A stretch of 11,492 bases of DNA from Clostridiales bacterium. Its GTDB lineage: Bacteria > Bacillota > Peptococcia > Peptococcales > Peptococcaceae. The position numbers were made by a program, and so were the translations under genes. Under the pieces are notes generated by a model. The model was not told where the DNA came from. It did no database searches and saw nothing but the letters and a program-made list of their open reading frames with translations. Shown here one piece after another: positions 1-8,101 of this stretch. Within the stretch, counting starts at the first letter, position 1, and every line of letters starts with the position of its first letter. Where the stretch lies: contig QAKL01000014.1 of assembly GCA_003343815.1 (NCBI GenBank), positions 1-11,492 of the forward strand, written 5' to 3'.

Positions 1-278
1 GCCCCCTCAACAACGCTCAAATCCATATTTAAGCTATGCTTAATAAAGGTAGCCTTAATCTGCTCTTTATCCATCATAAAAGCATCTAAATTACGGCATT
101 CTACACCGCCCGAGGCAAAGGTCATCCAGCTGGGGTCGATATAATCAGGCCCTTTTTTAAAAGGTTGGACTTTAAACCCTTTTGCCGAAAGCGCCCGCAA
201 TAAGCCTAAGGTAAATGTAGTTTTGCCGGAACGTCCCTGCCCGGCTCCGATTACCAAACGAGGTAGTTGATACTGCAT
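1..278 (-). CDS. cbiA: Cobyrinate a,c-diamide synthase-type protein (CbiA/CobB family), N-terminal part, cut by window edge
   Basis: The 92 visible residues are the N-terminal ATP-binding part of a CbiA/CobB-type enzyme. The family uses ATP and glutamine to amidate the a and c carboxylates of cobyrinic acid in cobalamin synthesis; close relatives amidate sirohydrochlorin-type tetrapyrroles. I see a P-loop at residues 11-21 (GAGQGRSGKTT), the family block QPFKKGPDYIDP at 38-49, then CRNLDAFMM at 61-69. The last visible residues (SVVEGA) match the start of the conserved EG-MGLYDG region. The glutaminase domain lies outside the window. The ATG at 278-276 follows a strong GGGAGG site 7 bases upstream. 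It sits 56 bases after the leuS stop, behind a terminator, so it may have its own promoter or depend on read-through. The family is clear; the exact tetrapyrrole substrate is not. Confidence 0.85.
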   Translation of the reverse strand, partial: MQYQLPRLVIGAGQGRSGKTTFTLGLLRALSAKGFKVQPFKKGPDYIDPSWMTFASGGVECRNLDAFMMDKEQIKATFIKHSLNMDLSVVEG

Positions 279-290
279 AGTTTACCTCCC

Positions 291-326
291 AAAATTCAGC
301 CGAGAAACATAATATTTCCCGGCTGA
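291..326 (-). terminator. Rho-independent terminator after leuS
   Basis: A 12-bp stem is formed by 296-307 and 315-326 around a 7-base loop, followed on the minus strand by a short T run (complement of 291-294). The single non-Watson-Crick position (303/319) is a G-U wobble in minus-strand RNA but an A-C mismatch in plus-strand RNA. This supports action on minus-strand transcripts leaving leuS. Confidence 0.8.
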
Positions 327-334
327 TTGTTTTC

Positions 335-2791
335 TTATAAAACGATATTGACCAGTTTATCGGGAATGACGACAATCTTTTTCGGCGTATTCTCGCCGAT
401 CGCCGCAATAACCTTTTCCCTTGCTAAAACTTGCGCTTGGATTTCCTCCTTGCTCAAGCCTGCGCTCATTAATACTTTATCGCGTACTTTGCCGTTAATC
501 TGGACGATTATCGTTACTTCGTCGACAACCAAAGCTTTTTCGTCCACTTCAGGCCAACTCTGTTGATGTACGCTGTCAGTATGCCCGATCTCATGCCACA
601 ATTCCTCGGTGATATGCGGCACAAACGGTGCTAATAAGAGCAGCAATGTATCCTCTGCCTCGGTCATGACCTCTTTATTATTGGCAGTTTCTTTATACTG
701 ATACATGCCGTTTACCAATTCCATGATTGCGCTGATCGCGGTATTGAAATTGAAACGCACGCTGATATCGTCGGTCACACGCTTAATAGTAGTGTGTACC
801 AAACGGCGCAAATCTTTTTCCGCTTTGCCATACTCACTGCCGTTTGCAGCTTTTGCTTCTTCAAAAGCCTCGACAATACGCCAAACACGGTTCAAAAAAC
901 GATAGCAACCGTCGACCGCCTGATCGTTCCACTCCAGATCTCTTTCCGGCGGAGCGGCAAAGAGGATGAATAGTCTCGCCGTATCGGCACCATATTTATC
1001 GACGATTTCCTCGGGGCTGACGACGTTGCCCTTGGATTTGCTCATTTTACTGCCGTCTTTCAAAACCATGCCCTGGGTTAAAAGATTTTTAAACGGCTCG
1101 TCGACCCCGACTAAGCCCAAGTCGTGGCAAACTTTGGTGAAGAAACGCGAATACAGCAAATGCAAAATAGCGTGCTCGACGCCACCTATATACTGATCAA
1201 CGTCCATCCAGTAATCTACTTTTTTGCGATCGAAAGGCTGCTCGGCATTTTTCGGATCGCTGTAGCGCATATAATACCAGCTCGAGCAGACGAACGTATC
1301 CATCGTATCGCTCTCACGGCGCGCAGGGCGGCCGCAGATGGGGCAAGTGGTATTGACAAACTCGTCCATATATTTTAAGGGCGACTCGCCGTTAGGCTTA
1401 AACTCAATATCGCTCGGCAGCATGACCGGCAGCTGCTCCTCCGGTACAGGCACTGCGCCGCAGTGCTCACAATAAACGATCGGGATCGGCGCTCCCCAGA
1501 ATCTCTGGCGGCTGATGAGCCAGTCGCGCAGACGGAAGTTTACTTTCTTCTCACCGTTGCCGTTTTTAGCTAAATACTCGACGATCGCCGTTTTCGCCTC
1601 TTCGTTATCCATGCCGTCAAACTGCGCGGAATTGATTAATTTACCTTTACCGACATATGCCTCTGTCATCTCATCTGCCGTATACACCGAGCCGTCCTCG
1701 GAAACAACCGGGATGATTTCCAAGCCTAATTTGCGAGCGAAAGAAAAGTCGCGCTCGTCATGGCTCGGCACACCCATGACCGCGCCGGTGCCGTACTCAT
1801 AAATGACGTAGTTGCCGATCAAAATAGGCACTTCTTTGCCGTTTACGGGGTTAATCGCGTGAGCGCCGATATAGATGCCCTCTTTCTCCAGCTCGCTGGA
1901 GGAGCGGTCAACCTCGCTCAATTTTTGCACTTTAGTAATAAAGGCGCGTACTTTTTCCTCGTACTCGGTGCCGGCGATCAACCTTTCGACCAACGGATGC
2001 TCCGGTGCCAAAACCATATAGCTCACGCCGTAAACAGTGTCGGGGCGGGTGGTGTATACCCAGAAATACTCTTTATTCTCTGCCACTTGGAAACGCAGCA
2101 TCGCGCCCTCGCTGCGGCCGATCCAGTTTTCCTGCATGGTTTTTACTTTCGTAGGCCAGCCGGGCAGTTTATCCAAATCATCTAACAGACGCTGCGCATA
2201 ATCAGTGATTTTAAAGAACCATTGCTCCAAAGATTTTTTTTCGACTACCGAGTCACAGCGCTCGCAGCGCCCCTCGACCACCTGCTCGTTAGCCAAAACT
2301 GTCTGACAGCTCGGGCACCAGTTGACGCTGGCGCCTTTTTTATAAGCCAAACCGTTTTTATAAAACTGCAAGAAAAGCCACTGCGTCCATTTATAATATT
2401 CCGGCAGACAGGTCGTAACCTCGCGCTCCCAGTCATAGCTTAAGCCTAAGGACTTCAGCTGTCTTTTCATATTGGCAATATTTTCTTTGGTCCATTTTGC
2501 CGGAGGCACGCCGTGCTTGATTGCGGCATTTTCGGCAGGAAGACCAAAGGAATCCCAGCCCATCGGATGAAGCACGTTATAACCGTGCATTACTTTAAAA
2601 CGCGCCACTACATCGCCGATGGAATAATTGCGGACATGCCCCATATGCAGATTTCCCGAAGGATACGGAAACATTTCCAAGCAATAATATTTCGGTTTCG
2701 GCGAATCCTCGCTCACCCGATAAATTCCTTCTTTTTCCCAATTATCCTGCCATTTTTTCTCAATGGCCGCAAAATCATACTTTTGCTGCAT
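335..2791 (-). CDS. leuS: Leucyl-tRNA synthetase
   Basis: This class I aminoacyl-tRNA synthetase charges tRNA-Leu with leucine in the cytoplasm. In the 818-residue protein the HIGH-type motif is HMGH at 49-52 and the KMSKS loop is at 582-586. The CP1 editing domain that removes mischarged amino acids is intact: the threonine-rich TTRPDT block is at 247-252, and GTGAVMGVPSHDERD at 334-348 carries the editing Asp345. These positions coincide with Escherichia coli numbering. Cysteine pairs at 159/162 and 176/179 form a zinc-type knuckle, with further pairs at 441/444 and 483/486. Length is normal for bacterial LeuRS. I chose the ATG at 2791-2789 because AGAGGAAG lies just upstream and the protein then begins at the usual place; an in-frame ATG 12 codons earlier lacks a ribosome binding site. 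It lies 72 bases after the DtxR-type gene. Confidence 0.97.
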   Translation of the reverse strand: MQQKYDFAAIEKKWQDNWEKEGIYRVSEDSPKPKYYCLEMFPYPSGNLHMGHVRNYSIGDVVARFKVMHGYNVLHPMGWDSFGLPAENAAIKHGVPPAKWTKENIANMKRQLKSLGLSYDWEREVTTCLPEYYKWTQWLFLQFYKNGLAYKKGASVNWCPSCQTVLANEQVVEGRCERCDSVVEKKSLEQWFFKITDYAQRLLDDLDKLPGWPTKVKTMQENWIGRSEGAMLRFQVAENKEYFWVYTTRPDTVYGVSYMVLAPEHPLVERLIAGTEYEEKVRAFITKVQKLSEVDRSSSELEKEGIYIGAHAINPVNGKEVPILIGNYVIYEYGTGAVMGVPSHDERDFSFARKLGLEIIPVVSEDGSVYTADEMTEAYVGKGKLINSAQFDGMDNEEAKTAIVEYLAKNGNGEKKVNFRLRDWLISRQRFWGAPIPIVYCEHCGAVPVPEEQLPVMLPSDIEFKPNGESPLKYMDEFVNTTCPICGRPARRESDTMDTFVCSSWYYMRYSDPKNAEQPFDRKKVDYWMDVDQYIGGVEHAILHLLYSRFFTKVCHDLGLVGVDEPFKNLLTQGMVLKDGSKMSKSKGNVVSPEEIVDKYGADTARLFILFAAPPERDLEWNDQAVDGCYRFLNRVWRIVEAFEEAKAANGSEYGKAEKDLRRLVHTTIKRVTDDISVRFNFNTAISAIMELVNGMYQYKETANNKEVMTEAEDTLLLLLAPFVPHITEELWHEIGHTDSVHQQSWPEVDEKALVVDEVTIIVQINGKVRDKVLMSAGLSKEEIQAQVLAREKVIAAIGENTPKKIVVIPDKLVNIVL

Positions 2792-2816
2792 AGCTGCTTC
2801 CTCTTTTCTCCTGATT

Positions 2817-2845
2817 ATTTTAATCATTCACTTTTTCGCGGACAA
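2817..2845 (-). promoter_or_regulatory. Possible housekeeping promoter for leuS
   Basis: On the minus strand a TTGTCC -35 box (2840-2845) is separated by 17 bases from a TAAAAT -10 box (2817-2822). The match is 4/6 and 5/6 to consensus. Transcription would start roughly 20 bases before the leuS ATG, leaving no room for a T-box leader. Co-transcription from the upstream regulator gene is also possible. Confidence 0.4.
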
Positions 2846-2863
2846 TTCTTTAGACGGCAAAAA

Positions 2864-3247
2864 TTATTTTTCAGCCACTTTAATTCCCGCCTGTGCCATC
2901 TTTTCTACAATCGCTTTAATCGTTTCCTCGCTGATGACATGCTCTATACGGCAGGCATCTTTTTCCGCGATTTCCTGCGATACTTCTAAAAAATCACCCA
3001 AAAAAGTGGTAATAATGCGATGACGCTCGTAAATCATTTCCGCTTTTTCTTTACCTTCTGGCGTAAAATTGATCATTCTGTTTTCGTCTAGATACACTAA
3101 ATTTTGCTCTTTTAATATTTTGACTGCACGACTGATACTGGCTTTGCTGTACTCCATTTCATTAGCTATGTCGATCGCCCGCACATAGCCCTGACGCATT
3201 TTCAAAAGCAGTATTGTTTCCAAATAGTCTTCTCCTGATTCCTGCAT
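2864..3247 (-). CDS. DtxR/MntR-family metal-dependent transcriptional regulator
   Basis: This 127-residue protein has the two-domain form of the DtxR/MntR family without the C-terminal SH3-like domain. Residues 1-65 form the winged helix with a recognition region around YSKASISRAVKIL (33-45). Residues 68-127 form the dimerisation and metal-binding domain. By alignment in my head with Bacillus subtilis MntR (D8, E11, H77, E99, E102, H103), the equivalents here are D7, E10, H76, C99, E102 and H103. The cysteine in the ACRIEH block is as in DtxR, whereas the N-terminal aspartate is MntR-like, so manganese versus iron sensing cannot be assigned. Such proteins repress metal uptake genes when metal-loaded. 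The ATG has a near-perfect AAGGAGG site 7 bases upstream. No metal transporter is visible beside it, so its targets are probably elsewhere, possibly including its own promoter. Confidence 0.9.
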   Translation of the reverse strand: MQESGEDYLETILLLKMRQGYVRAIDIANEMEYSKASISRAVKILKEQNLVYLDENRMINFTPEGKEKAEMIYERHRIITTFLGDFLEVSQEIAEKDACRIEHVISEETIKAIVEKMAQAGIKVAEK

Positions 3248-3292
3248 TCAATTGCCTCCTTAAATAAATTGCTCGCTCTATTCCTTAATTTT

Positions 3293-3321
3293 ATTATACA
3301 CCCAAAGTCAAATATTTTCAA
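3293..3321 (-). promoter_or_regulatory. Housekeeping promoter of the DtxR-type regulator gene
   Basis: On the minus strand TTGAAA (-35, 3316-3321) is separated by exactly 17 bases from TATAAT (-10, 3293-3298). This is a strong sigma-A-type promoter. The predicted start lies about 40 bases before the ATG at 3247. Confidence 0.7.
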
Positions 3322-3329
3322 ATATATTT
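3308..3329 (-). repeat. AT-rich repeats over the -35 box, candidate operator
   Basis: The octamer TCAAATAT occurs at 3308-3315 and again at 3318-3325 on the plus strand, exactly one helical turn apart. AAATAT (3310-3315) and ATATTT (3324-3329) also form an inverted repeat. The repeats cover the -35 box of the regulator gene, which would suit autoregulation. In such AT-rich DNA this could be chance. Confidence 0.3.
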
Positions 3330-3418
3330 CTTGCGGAAGTTTTTTTTCGCGCCGAAAGTCTTTAAAAATTTTTTGCATGTTTAATAGCGCATTTTGAAAT
3401 ACTATCAAGTACTTTTCT

Positions 3419-4318
3419 TTATGCTTTTGTAGGGTGCTTTTTTTGAAAAAAAGCTTTGTTAATATTAATAACCACAATGCTCGAAACAATTAAAAGCATC
3501 CCCGCGGCGTCATGCCAGCCCATCGGCTCATGGAAAATAATGATTCCGACCAAAGCTGCCGTCACCGGCTCACTGGTCGCCAAAATCGCCGCCAAAGATG
3601 TCTCAACCTTTTCCAAGCCTTTGGTGTAAAGAATATACGGCGCGGCACAGCAGATGACACCCATACACAATTCATAAAACGCCACATTATAATTCATAAT
3701 CCCCGCCAAATGCGCAAAATCCACCAGTGGCAGTGAGCCCAAGCCCGCAAAGACAAAAGTATAAAACGAAATCGTTTCCGAGGCATAGCCTCTGTTAATA
3801 GCAAAGCGGCTGAAAATACTGTACATGGCATAAGCCACGCCGCTCATCACACCTAAAAATAAGCCTTTGGCGGAAACGGATAATTCGCCTGCATATACTC
3901 CCGTCATCAAAACGCATCCGGTGAGCATCATCACCAAAGCCGCGATTTTCTGCACGGTTATTTTTTCTTTAAACAAAATTGCCGATAAAATTATGACATA
4001 AGCCGGCGCTGTGCTCAGTAAAAGCGATGATACCGCCAAAGTTGTATAGCGCATTGAGCCCAAATAGCATAAGTTTAAGCAGAGCATACTGAGCATCCCC
4101 GTGCCCAAAAAACACCAAATATCTTTCAATTTTATCTTAAAGCGCGATTTATCTGTAAAAAGAATAAACAGGCCTAATGCTGTCGCCGCCACTGAGATTT
4201 GACAAAATGTCATTTCCGGCTGCAGCAGATTATATTGAACTATATGTCGCTGGAAAAAGCCGATAAATCCCCAGAGGCAGCCTGAAGCAATAAGTAGAAA
4301 ATATGCCAATTTCTTCAT
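3419..4318 (-). CDS. EamA/DMT-superfamily membrane transporter
   Basis: The 299-residue protein is almost entirely hydrophobic and has the tandem layout of drug/metabolite transporter superfamily exporters: two EamA repeats of about five membrane helices each, roughly residues 5-138 and 152-287. Family-like features are the LWGFIGFFQR start of helix 1 (15-24), the STAPAYVIILSAILFKEKIT region ending repeat 1 (102-121) and SEPVTAALVGIIIFHEP in repeat 2 (249-265). Members export amino acids, other metabolites or drugs; the substrate cannot be read from sequence. I place the start at the ATG at 4318-4316, since AGGGG lies 7 bases upstream; an ATG two codons earlier is too close to that site. It has its own promoter and seems independent of the gerABC genes upstream. 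No convincing terminator follows it in the 171 bases before the next gene (3248-3418). Confidence 0.88.
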   Translation of the reverse strand: MKKLAYFLLIASGCLWGFIGFFQRHIVQYNLLQPEMTFCQISVAATALGLFILFTDKSRFKIKLKDIWCFLGTGMLSMLCLNLCYLGSMRYTTLAVSSLLLSTAPAYVIILSAILFKEKITVQKIAALVMMLTGCVLMTGVYAGELSVSAKGLFLGVMSGVAYAMYSIFSRFAINRGYASETISFYTFVFAGLGSLPLVDFAHLAGIMNYNVAFYELCMGVICCAAPYILYTKGLEKVETSLAAILATSEPVTAALVGIIIFHEPMGWHDAAGMLLIVSSIVVININKAFFQKKHPTKA

Positions 4319-4339
4319 TATCATTCCCCTTTCCCATCT

Positions 4340-4368
4340 ATTTTAGCATTGCCGTGCCCTTTTGTAAA
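4340..4368 (-). promoter_or_regulatory. Housekeeping promoter of the EamA transporter gene
   Basis: On the minus strand TTTACA (-35, 4363-4368) is followed after 17 bases by TAAAAT (-10, 4340-4345), each 5/6 to consensus. The predicted start leaves a leader of about 15-20 bases. The rest of the 4319-4432 gap shows no gene and no clear terminator for gerAC. Confidence 0.6.
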
Positions 4369-4432
4369 CCGCTTTATCACGCAGAAAAATGGGTAATCAT
4401 ATAAACATTTTTATCGTTGTCACTGTTGATGA

Positions 4433-5542
4433 CTAATCAGCCAGCGCCGAAAATTTGAGCTTTAAGTCGCTTTTTATCTCTATTTTTAACTCTTTGAGAT
4501 AGTTTTCGTCATCATATTGCTCAAATGCACGATTGTGATAAACGCTCAGCCACTGCCCCAAATAAAGAAAATCCGCATTTTGCGCAACTGATTCCTCCAT
4601 GCACGCTTTTACTTCTTTCTCCACGTAGCGATTAATACTCTCCTCCATCAGCTTTTTTTCGCTGTTTTTTTCGTTTATCGCATCGCCAGAGCCGAGCCTC
4701 TCCGTTAAATTCACCGTGCCTTTAATCGTGATCAGCAATGTGTCGTTTTGCCACGAAAGCTTGGCGCGGCTTTTTTTGATATTATAGCTCAATTTGCCCT
4801 CGCCTAAAGGATTATCCGTCACCAAGGAGCCTTGGCTGATAGCGCATTTCAAAAAGCGATAGCCTGCGAAATTATCATTATCTAACTCGGTCAAAACTTT
4901 ATCGTTTTTGATAAGCATGGCCCCCTTGATATATGGCGCTTTTTCGTCTTTATCGATACTATTGGGCTCCGCTAAGCCCAACAGCGGCAGCAAGTACGCT
5001 CTGCCTTGATAATTGCGGTGCAAAAGGCAGTCGTTTAAATCTACCGCCGCATCATGATAGCGCATTTCCATATCCCGCAATAGCGTGTAAATGTAAAAAG
5101 CGTTGACCTCGCTTTGCTCGTTAGAGGCGCTGAGCATTTCAGCGCCTTTTGTATCGGCACAAACTATGTATTCGCTGCGTCTGAACTGGCTGGCGCGGGA
5201 AAAATAATCCAAGACGTCCGATATGTCCTCGTTAATACTGCTGCCCAAAACTACCAAAGACATATACCCCCAGTAAACCTCGCGCGGCGAGCGGTTATTC
5301 AGTTCCTCAATCGCCTCATAAATACTTGCGCCTTTGCCCGAAACCAGCCAAACTTGGGCGTCGCCGATTTGCTTTTCTTCTTTCGGCAGCATGAGCTTGA
5401 CGGTGACTTCGTAATCCTCCTGTGTTTTGTCAATCGCCATAGCTACAGCAAAGCTTACTTGAGTAAACTCCGTTTTGTCCCAACAGCCGCTTAAAAAGAG
5501 CGCGCCGCAGATTAAAAAAACGAATATCCATTTATTTTTCAC
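4433..5542 (-). CDS. gerAC: GerAC-type germinant receptor lipoprotein (Ger(x)C family)
   Basis: This is the C subunit of a GerA-type germinant receptor, a lipoprotein on the outer face of the spore inner membrane that works with the A and B subunits to trigger germination. The 369-residue protein opens with a short lipoprotein signal and a lipobox LSGC with Cys20 as the lipidation site, followed directly by WDKTE, the usual start of mature Ger(x)C proteins. The remainder is hydrophilic with no further membrane helix, and its length is normal. The start is a GTG at 5542-5540 with GGAG 8 bases upstream; it is required to include the lipobox. It overlaps the end of gerAB by 11 bases, which indicates translational coupling. 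The ligand is unknown. The symbol denotes the family role and does not imply orthology to the B. subtilis alanine receptor. Confidence 0.92.
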   Translation of the reverse strand: MKNKWIFVFLICGALFLSGCWDKTEFTQVSFAVAMAIDKTQEDYEVTVKLMLPKEEKQIGDAQVWLVSGKGASIYEAIEELNNRSPREVYWGYMSLVVLGSSINEDISDVLDYFSRASQFRRSEYIVCADTKGAEMLSASNEQSEVNAFYIYTLLRDMEMRYHDAAVDLNDCLLHRNYQGRAYLLPLLGLAEPNSIDKDEKAPYIKGAMLIKNDKVLTELDNDNFAGYRFLKCAISQGSLVTDNPLGEGKLSYNIKKSRAKLSWQNDTLLITIKGTVNLTERLGSGDAINEKNSEKKLMEESINRYVEKEVKACMEESVAQNADFLYLGQWLSVYHNRAFEQYDDENYLKELKIEIKSDLKLKFSALAD

Positions 5543-6536
5543 GTCTGCCGCTCCTTTTTTGCTTTATTAATCCTGCCATCGCGCCTACCGAGACCACAAT
5601 ACCTATTTCGAATAAAAAATTAACCGCCGTCACATCGTCAAATATCGCCACGACCAGCCAAAGTGCCAATGCCAGAAATATTATTTTTCTCCTTGCCGCC
5701 TCTTTCTCCACACTTCCTGCGGCTAAATCCAAGAATAACGCCGTGCTTAAAACTCCGGCTATCGTCCAATGCCACACCGAAAAAACCTCCACCCGTAATA
5801 AGGCGTCGCCTATACGCAAAATGCGCGCCAATTCGATCGGCAGAAACAAAAGTCTCGCGCTTTCCTCCGCGCCGAATACTCCGCAGGATAAAATATACTC
5901 GCCCAAAAGCAAAAAAATATTGCTCCATAAAGCCCACGATGATACTTTGAGCGCACATTCAGGCGCGGCTAATTCCCGATAAAGCACCATTAAGACCGCG
6001 CCTTGCATTACAAATGGCAAAATGTGCGCCAAAGAAAAGAAAAAGCGCGCGTTATCCTGTGCAAACGGCAAAATATTCATCAAAGAGAAGCTCTCCGCGT
6101 TGCCTAAAAAAAGCATAACATACCCTATAAGTGATAACGGCAACAAAAGAACGCTTAGATAAGCAATATTGCGCATATTTTTAAACGCCAGATAAACGCT
6201 CGGCACTAAAAATAGCAGCGCGATCGCCCATTTCGGCGTCAGGTTTAAAAATTCCGCCGCAAGCATTTCGGCAAAAATTGCTGTAATGATAACCGCGCTC
6301 AGATAGAAATACATTTTTAAAAAGAGATTTGGTTTCGCATTTACCTGCAAATTTTGCTCGGCGCGCTTTACTGCCATATAAAGCACCGCCTGCCCTAAAA
6401 ACGCCGCTAAAATCATCATTTCAGCCGCTAATAATCCTTGCGCTTGCGCTAAATAATGAAGCAGCATCAGCGCATAGGGACTGTCGTAAAGCATAAACAT
6501 CAGCCAAAAAAGTTCAAAAGAAGAAAGCTTATTCAT
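5532..6536 (-). CDS. gerAB: GerAB-type germinant receptor permease
   Basis: This is the B subunit of the receptor, a member of the spore germination branch of the amino acid/polyamine transporter superfamily, which binds the germinant in the spore inner membrane. The 334-residue protein has about ten hydrophobic segments. The best family landmark is the late block from FGAEESARLL (221-230) through LELARxL-like text to RVEVFSVWHW (248-257), which corresponds to the usual FGSE-SRL ... R-E---W region. It is slightly shorter than the typical 360-370 residues and fairly divergent. I chose the ATG at 6536-6534, which has GGGAG 8 bases upstream and overlaps the gerAA end by 8 bases; an in-frame upstream start 24 codons earlier has no support. 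Confidence 0.88.
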   Translation of the reverse strand: MNKLSSFELFWLMFMLYDSPYALMLLHYLAQAQGLLAAEMMILAAFLGQAVLYMAVKRAEQNLQVNAKPNLFLKMYFYLSAVIITAIFAEMLAAEFLNLTPKWAIALLFLVPSVYLAFKNMRNIAYLSVLLLPLSLIGYVMLFLGNAESFSLMNILPFAQDNARFFFSLAHILPFVMQGAVLMVLYRELAAPECALKVSSWALWSNIFLLLGEYILSCGVFGAEESARLLFLPIELARILRIGDALLRVEVFSVWHWTIAGVLSTALFLDLAAGSVEKEAARRKIIFLALALWLVVAIFDDVTAVNFLFEIGIVVSVGAMAGLIKQKRSGRREK

Positions 6537-8088
6537 CGTCTTTTCTCCCGATATGCAAAAAATTGCGCCGCCAAAAACCGCGCGGAGGATTTTCGCTTGC
6601 TCGTACAAACTGCGGCGTAGTCATCATCTGCCAGCGCGGCGCACGGATGAGCACATCTTTTAGCCGATAAAAATCAAACGGTGCTAATGGCGCTAAATAC
6701 GGCTGTCCTATCGAGCGCAAATCCACTAAATGAATCAATAGCAGTAAAATCCCGATCACCACTCCGTATAATCCTGCCACCGCCGCCAAAATCATTAACG
6801 GAAAGCGCACCAAGCGAATCGGATAGGAAATTTCAAATGACGGCAATGTAAAAGTGCCAATCGCCGTAATCGCCACCGCAATTACCACCTGCGGCGCGAT
6901 TAACTGCGCCTCCACTGCCGCCTGTCCGATAACCAGCGCCCCGACAATCCCCAAAGTATTACTTATCGAGTTGGGCAGGCGGATACTCGCCTCGCGCAGT
7001 AATTCCAGCATTAATTCCATAATTAACGCTTCCAAAAATGCCGGAAAAGGCTTGCCCTCGCGCGCTGCGGCAATCGAGATCGCCATCGCCGTGGTGAGCA
7101 TTTCCTGATGATAGGAGGTCACCGCGATATATAAAGCCGGAAACACCACCGCAATCATTAACCCGATATATCTTACCCAGCGGGCAAAACTGCCTGCCCA
7201 TGTACGATTGTAATAATCCTCCGGACTTTGGAAAAACTGCACCAAAACCACCGGCGCCAGCAAAACATCCGGACAGCCGTCTACGATTAAAGCTACTCTG
7301 CCCTCTAATAAATTAGCCGTGACGCGGTCAGGCTTTTGCGTATACTGCATCTGCGGAAAAAGCGAATAAGTATTATCCTCGATGTACTGCTCCAGGCAGC
7401 CGCCGTCCAAAATACTGTCCACCTCTTTGATCCCATCCAAACGTCTTTGGATTTCCGCGACAATCTCCGCATTCACAACGCCGTCTAAATAAGCAACCGC
7501 CACTTTGGTTTTAGTCATCGCACCAAGCGTGCGGAACTCTATTTTGAGCTTGTCCGTGCGCAGACGGCGGCGCAGCATGGAGGCATTAGTCATCAAATTT
7601 TCGGTAAATGCCTCCTGCGCTCCCCTGAGCGATGCCTCATTGGTCGCCTGACCGACAGCGCGCACATCAAAGCCTTTGGCACCGATAACAAACAGATTAT
7701 CCGCTTTATCTATGAATAATACCGCGTCACCGTCCAAGACACCTTTGGCCGCTTCGTTTAAGTAGCTGCTTTCGCTTACCTCGCCTACCGCCAAAAGATG
7801 CGCGGCGATATCCGCTGTATAATCGCCCGCGAAATTTTGCAAAGGCTTTAAAACATCCTCATCCAACAGACGCTTATCCGTAAGCCCGTCAAAAAAGCAA
7901 AGGGCGGCATTTGTTTCACCTATTTTAAACTCGCGCACGATAAAATCCGTAGACGCACCGAAAGCCTCTTTCATCCACGCGACATTTTCTCCGAGCAGAT
8001 AGCTTAATTTTTGGTTAAGTCCCGAAAATTGTTTCGCGCTTCCCTCTTTATCTGCTATTTTGCGCACACTTTTTTGCGGTTGTTTCAT
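6529..8088 (-). CDS. gerAA: GerAA-type germinant receptor subunit A (spore germination protein)
   Basis: This is the A subunit of the receptor, now understood from work on GerA as the part that oligomerises into a germinant-gated ion channel in the spore inner membrane. The 519-residue protein has a hydrophilic N-terminal half (to about 295) and a membrane half (about 300-455). Clear landmarks are RGAQEAFTENLMTN (155-168), FPQMQYTQKPDRVTANLLEG (244-263), VQFFQSPEDYY (283-293), the MELMLELLREASIRLP block (357-372) and RFPLMILAAVAGLYGV (428-443). Length is in the usual range. A Cys at 271 and Asp at 273 replace the more usual Thr and Phe of the IVDG-P-VL motif. The ATG lies 13 bases after the small upstream gene, with AGAGG as a modest ribosome binding site. 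The long basic C-terminal tail is normal for the family. Confidence 0.95.
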   Translation of the reverse strand: MKQPQKSVRKIADKEGSAKQFSGLNQKLSYLLGENVAWMKEAFGASTDFIVREFKIGETNAALCFFDGLTDKRLLDEDVLKPLQNFAGDYTADIAAHLLAVGEVSESSYLNEAAKGVLDGDAVLFIDKADNLFVIGAKGFDVRAVGQATNEASLRGAQEAFTENLMTNASMLRRRLRTDKLKIEFRTLGAMTKTKVAVAYLDGVVNAEIVAEIQRRLDGIKEVDSILDGGCLEQYIEDNTYSLFPQMQYTQKPDRVTANLLEGRVALIVDGCPDVLLAPVVLVQFFQSPEDYYNRTWAGSFARWVRYIGLMIAVVFPALYIAVTSYHQEMLTTAMAISIAAAREGKPFPAFLEALIMELMLELLREASIRLPNSISNTLGIVGALVIGQAAVEAQLIAPQVVIAVAITAIGTFTLPSFEISYPIRLVRFPLMILAAVAGLYGVVIGILLLLIHLVDLRSIGQPYLAPLAPFDFYRLKDVLIRAPRWQMMTTPQFVRASENPPRGFWRRNFLHIGRKDDE

Positions 8089-8101
8089 CCTGTACCTCTT
8101 T

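Noticed and set aside
2841..2862. Imperfect inverted repeat flanked by A and T runs between the regulator gene and leuS
   Set aside because: The stem needs a bulge and several mismatches, so I do not call it a terminator.
1760..3023. Several plus-strand open frames of 86 to 158 codons opposite leuS and the regulator gene
   Set aside because: They lie antisense to strongly conserved genes, have no family likeness and no good ribosome binding sites. They follow from the codon usage of the minus-strand genes.
3341..3385. T-rich hairpin candidates downstream of the EamA gene
   Set aside because: The best stem is 5 bp and is followed on the minus strand by A instead of T residues, so it does not fit a terminator for that gene.
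5114..5494. A 126-codon plus-strand open frame opposite gerAC
   Set aside because: It is antisense to a clear lipoprotein gene and shows no recognisable domain or start signal.
5638..5982. Open frames on both strands inside gerAB
   Set aside because: They are arginine- and lysine-rich out-of-frame translations of the permease gene, without ribosome binding sites.
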